Below are positions 1 to 11,300 of a stretch of DNA of 64,000 nucleotides, piece after piece (positions within the stretch are counted from its first letter, which is position 1; each line of letters opens with the position of its first letter). The stretch is from Bimastos eiseni (taxonomy: Eukaryota > Annelida > Clitellata > Crassiclitellata > Lumbricidae). Made by a program: the position numbers and the translations under genes. The stretch lies in contig OY365811.1 in NCBI GenBank assembly GCA_959347315.1, forward strand, positions 30,534,904 through 30,598,903. The letters run 5' to 3'. The notes beneath the pieces are model-generated. The model did not search any database and was not told the DNA's origin. It was given only the letters and a program-made list of their open reading frames with translations.

Positions 1-1020
1 GGTAGGGTGTCGTGCTCATTCTACGTGCCCTCTAGCGGCCACCACGAAAGCTGCTGAATGAGCGACGGCTCATCGGTCCTGGCAGCCGAACTGGAGGCCA
101 TAAAGAGGACTGTGGAATGGGCCGCCAGCACAGATGCACACCATCTCGTCATCTTCTCCGACTCCCTCGCCGCGATCCAGAGCGTTGAGCGACAGCAGTC
201 CGCTGCCAGACCACAGCAGCTCACGGAACTGCTCCACGTGCTGGACGCATACGCTCAACGCACCCAGTCGACCCCAACCCTGGTCTGGATCCCCGGACAT
301 ACCGGCATCGAGGGAAACGAGACCGCTGACACCCTCTGCAAGCGAGCGTTAAACAATGACATCATCGCCATCCCGACGACGCTCGAGCTCCAGGAAGCTC
401 GAGCAAAGTACAAAGACCACTTCCTCGGGAAGTGGCAAGCGGAATGGACCACCTCCGACACTGGCTCGCACTACCGAGCCCTGGAGCCGAACGTCGGGAT
501 GGCCAAACAGTACAACGATCCCAACCGGAGTAAGGAAGTCATCATAACCAGACTCCGGTTGGGCCACTGCATACTAAACCCACAGATGAAGCTGTGGGGC
601 CGCCACCCGACCGGGAACTGCGACGAGTGCGGTGACGTCCAGGAAACCGTGCGCCACTTCCTGCTGGAGTGCCCGGCCCAGCTGGGCCTCCAGGACGAAC
701 TCATCCGGATGTGCGCACGGAAAAACTGGCCGTACGAACTGAGCACCGCGCTCGGTCAAACCAGCTGCTTGGACACCATCTACAAGTGGCTGACAGTTTC
801 TGGTCGGAAGATCTAGGACTACTGTATATAGACAATGAACACTACCCTACAATATCATATTACTTATAAAACATTATTGCATATGAAACATTAAAACTAG
901 AAGAGAGACACACATAAAGACACTTATCGACAATGTAAATATGTACTCTGTATAACTGTTCGTGTTTGACGCATATCATCATCGTTATGGATGCGTCGTT
1001 AAATAAACTTATATCAACAA
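1..1020 (+). mobile_element. 3' end of an I-type non-LTR retrotransposon (RNase H domain and 3' UTR), truncated by window edge
   Basis: Reading frame 1 runs from the window edge to the stop at 814-816 and encodes the end of a LINE ORF2. Visible are the RNase H pieces AELEAI (catalytic Glu), FSDSLAAI (Asp) and WIPGHTGIEGNETAD (His/Asp), then a C-terminal Cys/His knuckle, CDECGDVQETVRHFLLEC. RNase H followed by this knuckle is the layout of I-type and related LINEs. An in-frame TGA at 55-57 interrupts the domain just before SDGSSVLAAEL, so this copy is dead. About 200 bp of AT-rich 3' UTR follow, ending near AACTTATATCAACAACAA. The element sits against the dispersed repeat that begins at 1022 and probably inserted into it. 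RT and endonuclease would lie left of the window. Confidence 0.9.
58..816 (+). pseudogene. LINE ORF2 C-terminal fragment (RNase H plus Cys/His knuckle)
   Basis: This is the longest stop-free part of the LINE above, 252 codons from an internal Met. That Met is an artefact of the TGA at 55-57, because the same frame continues upstream with sensible RNase H sequence. RNase H would remove the RNA strand during target-primed reverse transcription. The frame lacks the first catalytic Asp, which is beyond the window edge. GC content is clearly higher than in the flanks, as is usual for a relatively young LINE in AT-rich DNA. Confidence 0.85.
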
Positions 1021-1021
1021 C

Positions 1022-1262
1022 AAGGAACAGGAACTTGTTTCGGAACTGAGGGAGACACTAGGTCGTTCTGAAGATAATGGTAATCAACGTAGTTGGGAAT
1101 CCCGTCTCCAACGCAAACCAGGGAAACATTTCTAAAAAGACACTAATAACTCCAGTAGGTGTAGATAGGATGAGTGGTGTATATATATTTAATTAAATAT
1201 ACATATTAAAAATCATCAAGTGTGTCGTGTTGCTGAGCTTGGTGATAGAGGAAAGAACCAGC
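1022..1262 (+). repeat. Dispersed repeat, copy A (matches 45029-45244)
   Basis: The segment beginning AAGGAACAGGAACTTG is close to identical to 45029-45244, ending in GCTGAGCTTGGTGATAGAGG. Copy A carries about 24 extra bases near 1207-1231. Both copies contain the same open frame ending at CAT TTC TAA (QELVSEL ... KPGKHF), so this looks like the 3' part of an unidentified mobile element rather than a host exon. Confidence 0.75.
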
Positions 1263-1345
1263 GGGTACTCTCGTCATCAAGAAGAAGGAGTGGCGAGAGT
1301 GAAATCCGCGACAAGGCGCTATATAAATTATCGAAATGAATGAAT
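1263..1345 (+). repeat. LINE/SINE 3' tail with GGCGCTATATAAAT core and AATGAATGA repeats
   Basis: GTGGCGAGAGTGAAATCC leads into AAGGCGCTATATAAAT (1313-1328) and then imperfect AATGAATGA repeats. The same core followed by simple repeats recurs at least sixteen times in the window, which is the signature of a retroposon 3' end. Confidence 0.6.
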
Positions 1346-2028
1346 TAATGAATGAAAACGAAGATCACTACTCGTTGGTACTTAAAATCCTGATCTGAAG
1401 ACAGTAAAAGCAACGATGCCGTCGATGACATCACCGAATCGTCTGCCATTCTCTCTCGCTATTATGTTCTCACACGATTCTCAGTTCGTTCAACGTCTCT
1501 GTCGATTGGTTTCCGCTTAGATCGGCTGTCAGTCCCAGATATGCGCAGGTTGAGACGCACAATATTGTCCGGCTGCTGACGTATGCCAGACAGTGCCTGT
1601 TCTGTCGAGTGACCTGTGAACCGAGTTGTGTATCATGTACTGTGTCCTATCACCTGTGACGGAAGAAGAGGCACTATAATCCTTAGAGGGATTCATGGAG
1701 GATGGAGAGAAGCAGTCCCTTAAGTCAGTCCAGGGTATGAATAGTTAGCGACTTCAGTTTCTTAGTCTCGGCATATGAGGACTGGTGATCAGTCAACCCC
1801 ATCCCTCGACGTCTCGCACCGACAGTCTATAAGTGTACAATTTGGTTGGAGATTTCTGCTTTACCTGAAGCCAATGTATTCGCTTGGATACGGTATAACC
1901 AGACATGCCCTGACGGTGATTTTCATTACCTATCATTTGACATTATAAAGCATTGCCAAATGTGACAAAGCGTCACAGGTCATTCAATATTTTTTAACAA
2001 AACATGATTTTACGCTTGTTTCTAAATT
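1346..2028. other. Intronic sequence without recognisable feature
   Basis: This is intron 3' of the 2153-2318 exon on the minus strand. I looked for the next receptor exon here (the KLWTAPELL-type segment that follows in this family) and did not find it, so it lies left of the window. Confidence 0.5.
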
Positions 2029-2152
2029 ACCCGACCTGACCTAACCCGAAAAAACCTGAAAAAAGCCTGAAAAGCTGACCCGAAAAGACCTAAGCTGACC
2101 TGAAAAATCTGAAATGTCCTGACCTAACCTGCCATGACGTCACTTGACTGAC
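2029..2152 (-). repeat. Degenerate 11-12 bp tandem repeat starting at the 5' splice site of the 2153-2318 exon
   Basis: On the minus strand the intron opens GTCAGTCAAG and then runs through about ten degenerate copies of a CAGGTCAGCTTTT / TTTTTTCAGGTT-like unit. Each copy juxtaposes a pyrimidine run, CAG and GT, so the repeat carries both acceptor-like and donor-like signals. Confidence 0.7.
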
Positions 2153-2318
2153 CTCTGTAGTAGATGTAGCTATCGTCTTGACATAGGTCGTCCCTCTGTC
2201 GCAACTGCTGCAGACCAAAGTCCGTCAACTTGAGGACAAATCGACTGTCTACAACGCTGTTGGAACTCTTTAGATTGCCATGGGAACGGACGTCACTGTT
2301 GTGTATATAGGACATTCC
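2153..2318 (-). CDS. Receptor guanylate cyclase exon l (kinase-homology domain, HGN and DFG)
   Basis: 166 bp, acceptor TTGCACGCAG, donor ACAGAG/GTCAGT, ending with the first base of a codon. It encodes [20 protein letters not shown], then [15 protein letters not shown] and [20 protein letters not shown] stands where active kinases have HRDLKxxN, so the catalytic Asp is missing (pseudokinase), while the DFG triplet is kept. The next exon should begin by completing Gly/Glu and continue with KLWTAPELL-like sequence. It is not in the window. Confidence 0.96.
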
Positions 2319-5300
2319 CTGCGTGCAAACGACAGCCACTGAGATTCATAAGGTTAACCACTGACCGTCGGAAGATCCGACGGCGAGGGATAACACAACA
2401 CCCATGGACTCTGAAAGGCAGAGATGGTGATGAGAATAAAGTCCTTAATACTTCGATACCACAGGGCTAGCTAGGAGTCTCGAGCCCCACTTCCACCTCC
2501 TCCTCCTCCTCCTCCTCCTACTCCTCCTCTCTTCCTTCCTCGTCCTCGTCCTCGTCTTCCTGTTTCCTCCTCCTGCCTCATCCTTCTATTACTCCGCCAT
2601 TTCCATGTACGTGTACACGCATGCATGCACATAATGCATTTGTATTAATGTACATAATTATACGTACATCGACTCAGGACGCACCTTTGGTCACGTAAGG
2701 TCAGGATGTCGTTAATATGCACTCGAGTCAGATTCTAAATAAGATCAGAATTTACTGCAACGCTGAAGAATGTGTCTAGGATAAGTGTTATGTTTGGGGA
2801 GGTGTAGGGAATGTCTGGTAAAACCACGAATGGTCAAATGAAGACCGTTAATGCATAGAAAATCAAAAGTCCATCAGGCAGCATCAGGGAGCATCGAACG
2901 CTGTGGTTGAAGGGTATTCATACAACGACACCAGACAGATAGACAGACAGACAGACAGACAGGCAGACAGACAGACAGACAGAGATGAGGTGAGGCGGTA
3001 AGGGAGAGAACTGATTGCCAGAAACAGAGGGTGTTTTAATCAGCCCACATAATCAATTCCATTTCGACGCCACAGGAATCACCAACCGTGCGCTCTCTCT
3101 CCCTCGTCACCGTCGCTTAATCTGCTTTTACTGGAACAAATTGACGTCGATGTACGAAGGAGAAGCTCCGAAGACAGGCGGAAATGAAAGAACAGAGCAG
3201 GAGGAGAAGGAAACAGAGTAGGGGAGATGGAGAAGGCGGAGTGGAGGAAGCGTGAAGGAGGAGGAGGAAGAAGATAAATAAACGGAGGAGACAGGATTAG
3301 GAGGCAGGAAGAGGAAGAGGTGGAAGAGGAAGCAGGAAGAGAAAGATAAATAGAGGATTCAGGACGAGGAGAAAATAATAGGAAACAGGAAGAGAAGACA
3401 TTAAGAGGATACACGAACAAGAAGCAGGGAGAAAAGAAAAAGGAGGAGGCGGGACGAGAAGGCTGGGAAGAGACAGAGAAAGGAGGATTCAGGACAAGGA
3501 GAGAATAAGAGACAGGAAGATAAAACATGAAGAGGATAGATGAAGAAGAAGCAGGGAGAAAGGAGATGAAGAGATGATCTGAAGAGGTGACAGGAAGAGA
3601 AAGAGAATAAAAGAGGAGGCAGGACGATCGAGGAGAGAATCTGGAGACAGAAAGAGAAGACAGAATAGAAAAAACACAAAGAGAAAGAAAAGGATGAGGC
3701 AGGAAGAGGAAAAAGCAAGAAGATGAGATGTGAAGAGGAGGAGAAGAAAGACGAGGAGGAAGACGAGGAGGACGAGGAAGAGGGAAGGAAGCATACGAGG
3801 AGGAGAAGGAGGAGGAGGAAGAGGAAGAAGACGAGAAAGCAGGATGATGGGAGGAGGAAGATAGAAAATTGGGAGTCAGGAAAAGTAGACAGAAAGATGA
3901 GGCAGGAAGAGGAAGCGACGAATATAAATCTCGTGTTTCGGCGATGTTCAGAGATATTTACGGGAACGATTTTGTAAAAAGCGTTTGCGAACAGAAATCT
4001 TGATTAGCGCTGACATTGCAGAGAGCCATGGCTGCAGCACACTTAAGCGCACGCTTGGAACAACATAGCCAAGGGAAGTCAACTGTTTTATATTACCCAA
4101 AAATCCCCAACGTTGTGTGCTGCAACATCCATGCAAATGGCTTGAGCGCCATTACAACCACGTGTACACCAAATTCACGTCACAGTAGCCGTGGCATCTG
4201 CATTATGCAGACAATTTTATGCACTCAACGAGAAGACGCATTGCTAGATAAAAGGATGGCGCAATATAAATGTCTCTTTGCGCTGCAATATAGTATTTGC
4301 ATAAATTTCTATAGGCCTAATTGTATAAATTTACCCGAACGATGTCTTGAATTAGTGAAAACTTGAACATGCTGTCAAGTTTGATTTGTTCATTCTCTAA
4401 GACGTCCTGAAGAAATTATAACATCGAATACATTTTAATACAGCGTCCTTCAATACAAAACAACGACATACTATGGGATTGTAAATGTAATTGTAATCAT
4501 ATTTCATTATTTATATAGCGCCTATTCAGCGCCAAACGAAATTTGAACATTGCATCATTTAGCAATGTGATCCAAACTAAAATGGCATCTTTCTAAGAAT
4601 GCATTTCCTACTAAGCAAATTTCATCTCTAAAAGGCGTTTTGACCTTCTCTAAATTCATTTAAAAATCCGTTGCAAATCAGTTTTGATCACAAAAGGTCG
4701 CAATTGGTCATAGAAAGACACGTCTCGGATTAGCACAACTGCTCTGCACAGTTGTAAGATTGAACCAGATGAATTACACCATCACACATTAGGGCGCTAT
4801 ATAAATGTTCATATACATACATACATACATGCGCATTTGCAAGGCAAAGCTCATACTGCTGTCAGCACATTGTAAAAGAAACGTGAACATTGTAAACGAT
4901 GCAATAGGCCTACTATAAGCTTTAGGTATAATTTAAACGAACAACGTCGCAACTGATTGTCGGAACACTGGTAAGCTCCATTCGATTGAGGAATAAGAAG
5001 AAAATGAGTCCCATAGGCAAACTCCGAGGCGGCCATGGGCATGAGGTGTTAGAAATCTTCGTTTTCTTAGCCCCGGAATGTGAGGGCGGATGGTCAGTTT
5101 TCTCCATCGACCCCACCCACCGACGGTTTAAGGTCAGTTTACTCATCATGGTTGAGTTGGCTATGGTTCGACCCAGATTTCTCCTCTGACGAGGATTTGA
5201 AGCTCTTTCATCTTAACTGACCGTCCAGCACCTTAATCAGTATCAGTACTGTACTTGTCGTGACCATTCCTGGTGTTCTGGCTGCGAAGTAGGCCTACTA

Positions 5301-8300
5301 ACATTGATGCATTGTAACTAACTGCGGTGTGTCAGTTTGATTATCAGCAAATTTATTAAGATAATGTACTCAAATCGCATATGTTTAGATCTTTCGGGTA
5401 GCTACTTATAACGCCTTTGTGAGGTTCTAAAGAGGCGCTATATAAATAGCCAGATAGATACATGCGCAAATAATAGATATACACATAATACATATGCATT
5501 ATATATATAAACATATATACAATATACTATATATACATGTGTATATATAATACGCTCCCGTGCCCGCTAATTCGATTGAATTTGATGAAAGTTATAACGA
5601 CGAATGAATGACGCTGAGTTCCATTCACCTGAAGACTTCCCTTCTGGCAGTATTCAGTCAGCATGCACTGATTTGGTGAGTCAATGCAGACTCCGATGAA
5701 CCGAACCACGTGATCGTTCTGCAAATCCCGCAGCTATAAATAAATGATAAATACAAAATGTCGTATTAGACTCGGAGCCCTTCTCGAAATCCGTCGGAGT
5801 AGTACTAATATAAAATGTTAAATCTTAGTACCATCTCATAGCACATTGCTCGTAAATGAGATGGTGCCATTCGCTTGACTTTGTCAGTGTGATCAGAAAG
5901 ATGAGGCAGAAAGCAGCTGCTAAGACCGGCTTTGTTGTGTTGGAAGGATTGTGGAGGATCGGATGGATTATGGGATTATCGTCAGCTTTAGAAATGCGCA
6001 GTCTACGTTTACTAATGTCATCACATTAGTAAACTGAAATTCAGTTGAAGGAGAGAAGTTATCCCACCGTTCACTAACGTCTTTTGACTGTCGAGAACTT
6101 TGAAGTAACCTTAGCTTACTAATTGTGCAAAGAAAAAGTCGTTTGAAGAAAGTGCTACTTAAGTTGAGAGAGGGAACTGAACTACATGTACGTTGAAGTT
6201 TAGAAGAAAGGCTCGTTACAACCTGAGCCCGATCTCCACCGTTGTATAAATCGATTAAATGCATTTTACTTCATTACAAAAAATACCGTGCAATGAAAGA
6301 ATTAATAAAACGGTGTTACAGAAGGCCGTGTGTGTAGGTGTGTATTTGTGTGTGTTTGTACCCAGCAAACGCTGCCCCAATGCAACAGGAAAACTTTGCC
6401 CCTGATCGATCTATCATTCTGGAACAGATTTCCATGCTGACCTGAACTTTTCCCGTTGTCTATGTCTTAAATTTCGCACGAGGTTGAAGCTCATTCTATT
6501 CTATCGTGGTCTTGTATGGTTCGTTCAGGCGCACCACTAACGAGTTCTCTTTAAGAGGCGCTATATAAACATTGACCTATAAATTACAAATTACTTCCGA
6601 CCACACGCATCTATTTTTGATGACGCGGCCTTTTCCGCTTGGATCAGTGGCTCCACCACATGGCTCGATTGCGCTTCCATTCTTAAGAGGCACTCAACCG
6701 AAATAGACAAACGTCTTGTGGAGGATTTCTTTCCATGCATTGCTTCACCGGCTAATTAAAGCAGAGAACGCCTTCGAACGCAATCTAAGATGGCTGCTTT
6801 GTTCAACTTTTTATACAGAAGGGGAAAAGTGAAAACGAGGAACAGACAGAGAGAGAGAGACAGAGGGATAAAAATAAACAGAAGAAGAGACAGGGAGAGA
6901 TACAGAGAGACAGCTATGCAATAGCATGGGCCTACATAGACAAAGGAAGAGATAGAGCTTGACAGAGGTAGAGACGGACAGGACATAGAGAGGCAATGCT
7001 ACGGACAGAAAGACAGAGACACCGAAGAAAATAGAAGGCTCGATGGATCGAAAGAAACAGACGAATAGACATAGACATAACAGAGTGCCAATCCAAAGCC
7101 TGGGCAATGAAGGAGGGTGACCCTAATCTTGTTTATATGACACGGTTCCGTTAAACAGCAACTAGCCAACCAGACATAGAGACATGCTATGACATACGTC
7201 TATGCAATCGGAGGTACACAGACAGACAAGCACGCACACAGACGCACACAGAGCGACATCGCTGATGCGATGATGCCGCAATTTCAATGCCATTCGATTT
7301 ACCTTTTTCAGTTGCATTAGGAGAGGCTTGTTAACTGTTATGGGTCCCGTGATTTTCTTTATGGCGACCAGAGTGCCCTAAAACCCCAAACGACCAACCA
7401 ACGATTACTAATCACTGCCATCAGACATTAAGTGCATGTATAAGCTATGTCCAAACGTACAGAACTCGTCTGTGTTCTTGTCTGTGGCTCGTCGCATATA
7501 AAAACGTTGAATAATATCAGGATATCATGTTTTTGGCCCTATAAATGCAAATAGAAACATACATTCACGAAAGTATAGATATCAATACATATAGCAATAT
7601 GCATATAATTATTAATAATTGTATATATAATAACATGTCTAATTATAATATATATATATATATAGGAGTATTGGCTAAGCGGAGAGCACATATAACCCAT
7701 CACACGATATGGCTGCATCCCAGTAACATTTGCCCTCAACCCTTAACTGATCACAATTTGCTAGTCTACATTATTTCACTCCTCCACTTTTATCAGCTCA
7801 TCAGTGGAAGTAATAGCCGAGGGTAGTAAGTCACGGTCTCACAGCCTGTTCGACAATCGTTTGATTTCAGATATAGACCAGAAATAGACTTGCCATATCT
7901 CTACGCCTCTGAAACTCCTCTCTAATCATTATTGTGCTCATTTATATAGCGCCTATCAGATAAAGTGCCCCAACAGTCAAGACCACGATGAAAAGAATGG
8001 TCTTTAACTGCTGGCGGCGAATAAGAGGCGAAGAAAAGAACGATACGTGATCAGAAGATAATTTCTATGCTAAATAGTAATGGTTTCGCTGAGGTGGGGA
8101 ACGAAGTCAAGGTGGGCACATTTTAAAATCACGTCGATTATGACTATGGCTAAAAAACTTCTACAGCGCCGCCATAATAACGCACAGGGTATCAACCGAC
8201 GGCACACCAAAACAAATCAGAAATCAGGTCAAATCCAAAATCAGGGCAGTCCTAAGAGACAGTCTAAGGAGGATAAGCAAGGGTAAATAGAAAAGCATTA

Positions 8301-11300
8301 ACTCGAGATCGAAAATAAACTAAAGACTCAGCTGCCCGGACGACGTGAGGTAATGAAGAGGGCAATGAAGAGGGAAAATATTGTGGTGTCGGCTGAGAGC
8401 TTTCTATACACCCAGATTATTACGATTAGATATACGTATATCGAGGTCAAATGTTACAATACAGAATTAAGTTCGCGCCAACGATTAATGCTGATTAAAA
8501 GGCAAATTGAGTAACATTCAGCAATGTCAGTGTATCCGACAGAAAGAGTAGATTCGAAGCCGAACACAATCTCTTCTCTTCTATTATAAATTTAAGCTTC
8601 TATAGCGCCAGTGTCTAACGCACCGATGACGCACCAACACCACGACGTAATGACGTCAACATTCAGACGATCATTCTACTAAGACGACAGCGGACATCTT
8701 GGTGGCGAGCGGTTCCAAAGTTCTGCCGGTTATTCTTAGAAGAACTTAGGCTTAATTACTCAGCCAAGTTGGTCGTGAATCTAAGGATTTGTTTTGCTGT
8801 CAGTAAAGTAATAAAATACGCGCACCAACGTTTTTAGAGCGACCTTAATAAAGCAACTCAAAGAGTCAGTAATTCTAAGTCTCACTTGACGGTCAGTTCA
8901 GCAACTCATGTCTAATCGTTTAGCTGCTTTTATGTTCCATTCATCCTTGACCTCCATCCTTGACCTACACCTGTCAATCAGTCATCTCTGTCGCAACCAC
9001 TGTCCAATTTTCCAGTCTCATAGTACGCCATTGATATTAATATAGGGTGACACACAAGTGAGTTCAAACTGGAATATCTCGGTCAAAATTATTGAGATCT
9101 TTCCAATATTTTGTAGGCGTATACAGGACTCAAATACGAAATAACCCGAAAATTTTTAAGTCGAACATGAACTAAATGACGTGACAGTGTACACTGCGGG
9201 GCGAAAGCTGTGTTTCTGGCTCGTGTCTGGATGTGACGTAACCATTATTCACGCCGCTTAATTTAGTAAAATATGGACTGTGGAGTGCTTTGTTTGCCGA
9301 TGAGTCACCATTCAAGGTGTTTTAGGTACTGAATATACAAAACGCTACAGTTTGGGGTTCACAGGAAGAGAACTCTCCGTCTGCTCCACAGATAAAGCTT
9401 AGTCCGTCAGTGATGATGTGGGGTGTGATGACGACCAGAGATCTCACACGCCTTCATTTTGTGCCAAATGGTACCAGAGTGAACTTGCAGTCCTACATTA
9501 CATACGTTCTCGAGAAATACACGAAGCTAGCGTTCGAGAGACAGCGGCAGTGTTATGCAACGAAAGTTATTTATTAACAATGATCTTTGGAGTATCTCTG
9601 TAGGGTGGGACACACGCGATACAGCTATGACGACAAAGTGGCTATACTACAGACAGACTCCCGTCGCGCGTAAAGCAACAGGATTAGACACCGAAACTCT
9701 CCGGGTCTCTTTCCTATTAAGAACTTGTGCAGGATCTTGTCTCTCAGAGTTAATAAGTATCCTGAGTCTATAAACGTTGATCAACTGAAACGCTGCCTAC
9801 AACGAGTGTGGAGATCGATAGAAGCTGGGACACTTAAGTCGCTTACCCAATCTATGTTACAATAGAGTTTGTGCTGTCATTAAGCAGAACGAGAATACTG
9901 CCCGCTAATTATAACCAACGTCTGTAAAACCTAGGGAGCAATATTGTGCTATGGTCTACAATAGGCGAATTATTTTGTTTACAGTGATAATACGATGAAC
10001 AAACTGTATCGCATGGCAGCTTTTCCGGGAAACTCGTCCTCTCCAATTTGCTAATATATAATGGCAACCAAGGACCAAATCAAAGCCACATGTGTACCAA
10101 TATCTTAAATTTGACTCGTGCATGCACTGACAAAATATGAGAAAAAATGTTAAGCCTTTCCTGAGAAAACGCATATTGAAAACGGTGAACGAACTTTTGT
10201 GTCACCCTATATTTAATTAATTATCCCACCTTATTGTGTTCGCAATCAGTTGTTTTCAATATAATGCACCGTCATCATCTATCATTTCAATGTGAAAAAG
10301 TAGGCTGATGGGCGATCAATGTTTTGTCATAGCCGAAAGGCATGTGCCTTATCTAATGACTTTATATAGTTCATATTTGTAGCTTGTGCGATAAGCTGCT
10401 AATTTGTCTAGTCTATTAACCTTGTACGATCCGGTCTTAGTGAACATTTGCTTGGTGGCCATGTTGCTCAGTTGACAGGCGATTGTGTCTGAGGACATCA
10501 AACTCTGGACGGATCCTCTCTGATACAATCAGACAATTCACAAAATCACATAATCACATAATATTAAAATACAATAGACATTCTATATAGATATAACTGC
10601 ATCGATATAATGATTATAGTTAATATTAATTTTGCAAATTTAATAAATCTGAATCTGAACTGACAGACAAGAGGGTCGACACACGGACTCCACTCAACCA
10701 TTCAAACCAGGAACCGTTGATCACACAGACAAAGCGCTCATGAGAAAAGGCTGCTGCGGCTTCGTAGAATGTTTTTGCTAGAAGGTTGTGTGTTAGTCTA
10801 TTAGTCTACTCCAAACTTCTTAAACTGGAACAATGAAAGTCAACGACTCACGGAATTCACCTAAACTGCATGAGATCCACTCTATCGCACACACCATGGA
10901 TCGAAGCAAAACAATTAATTAATTATTTTAATCATTGTTTTCTGAATATTATATGAACATGTGATGGGCTCATACGATATAATTATTTCAACAATAATAG
11001 TGTTCTCTCCTCGCCGTGCAAATGGAGGCGTTTACTACCCATGCATCTACCGACTCCTCAGTTCTGTACGTACATCTCTGAAAGGTGCACAAAAGGCAAT
11101 ATATAAGACGTCAAATACCTTAAAGGACCTAAATAAGACGCCAAATACCTTAGCGAGACTGAGTCGACTTCCACTGCGTTCCAATTTCCGCTTCTCCTGA
11201 GCGCCGAACATGATGTCGTCCCATTTGACTCTCCAGTTCACTTCAGCCAACTCCGCTTCCAGTTTGTAATGTCTGCGGATTCCAAGGATTACAGACCGAA

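Larger units (their letters stand above)
2319..4334. other. Intron between kinase-homology exons k and l, dominated by simple repeats
   Basis: It contains a pyrimidine-rich stretch (2490-2585), a GACA microsatellite (2933-2982) and a long polypurine tract (3181-3921). I saw no other coding signal. Confidence 0.6.

Noticed and set aside
1313..1328. CGCTATATAAAT read as a TATA-box promoter
   Set aside because: It belongs to a recurring retroposon 3' end and no gene starts downstream.
3079..3977. Several long Ser/Phe/Leu-rich and Arg/Glu-rich frames
   Set aside because: They are translations of the polypurine tract on either strand.
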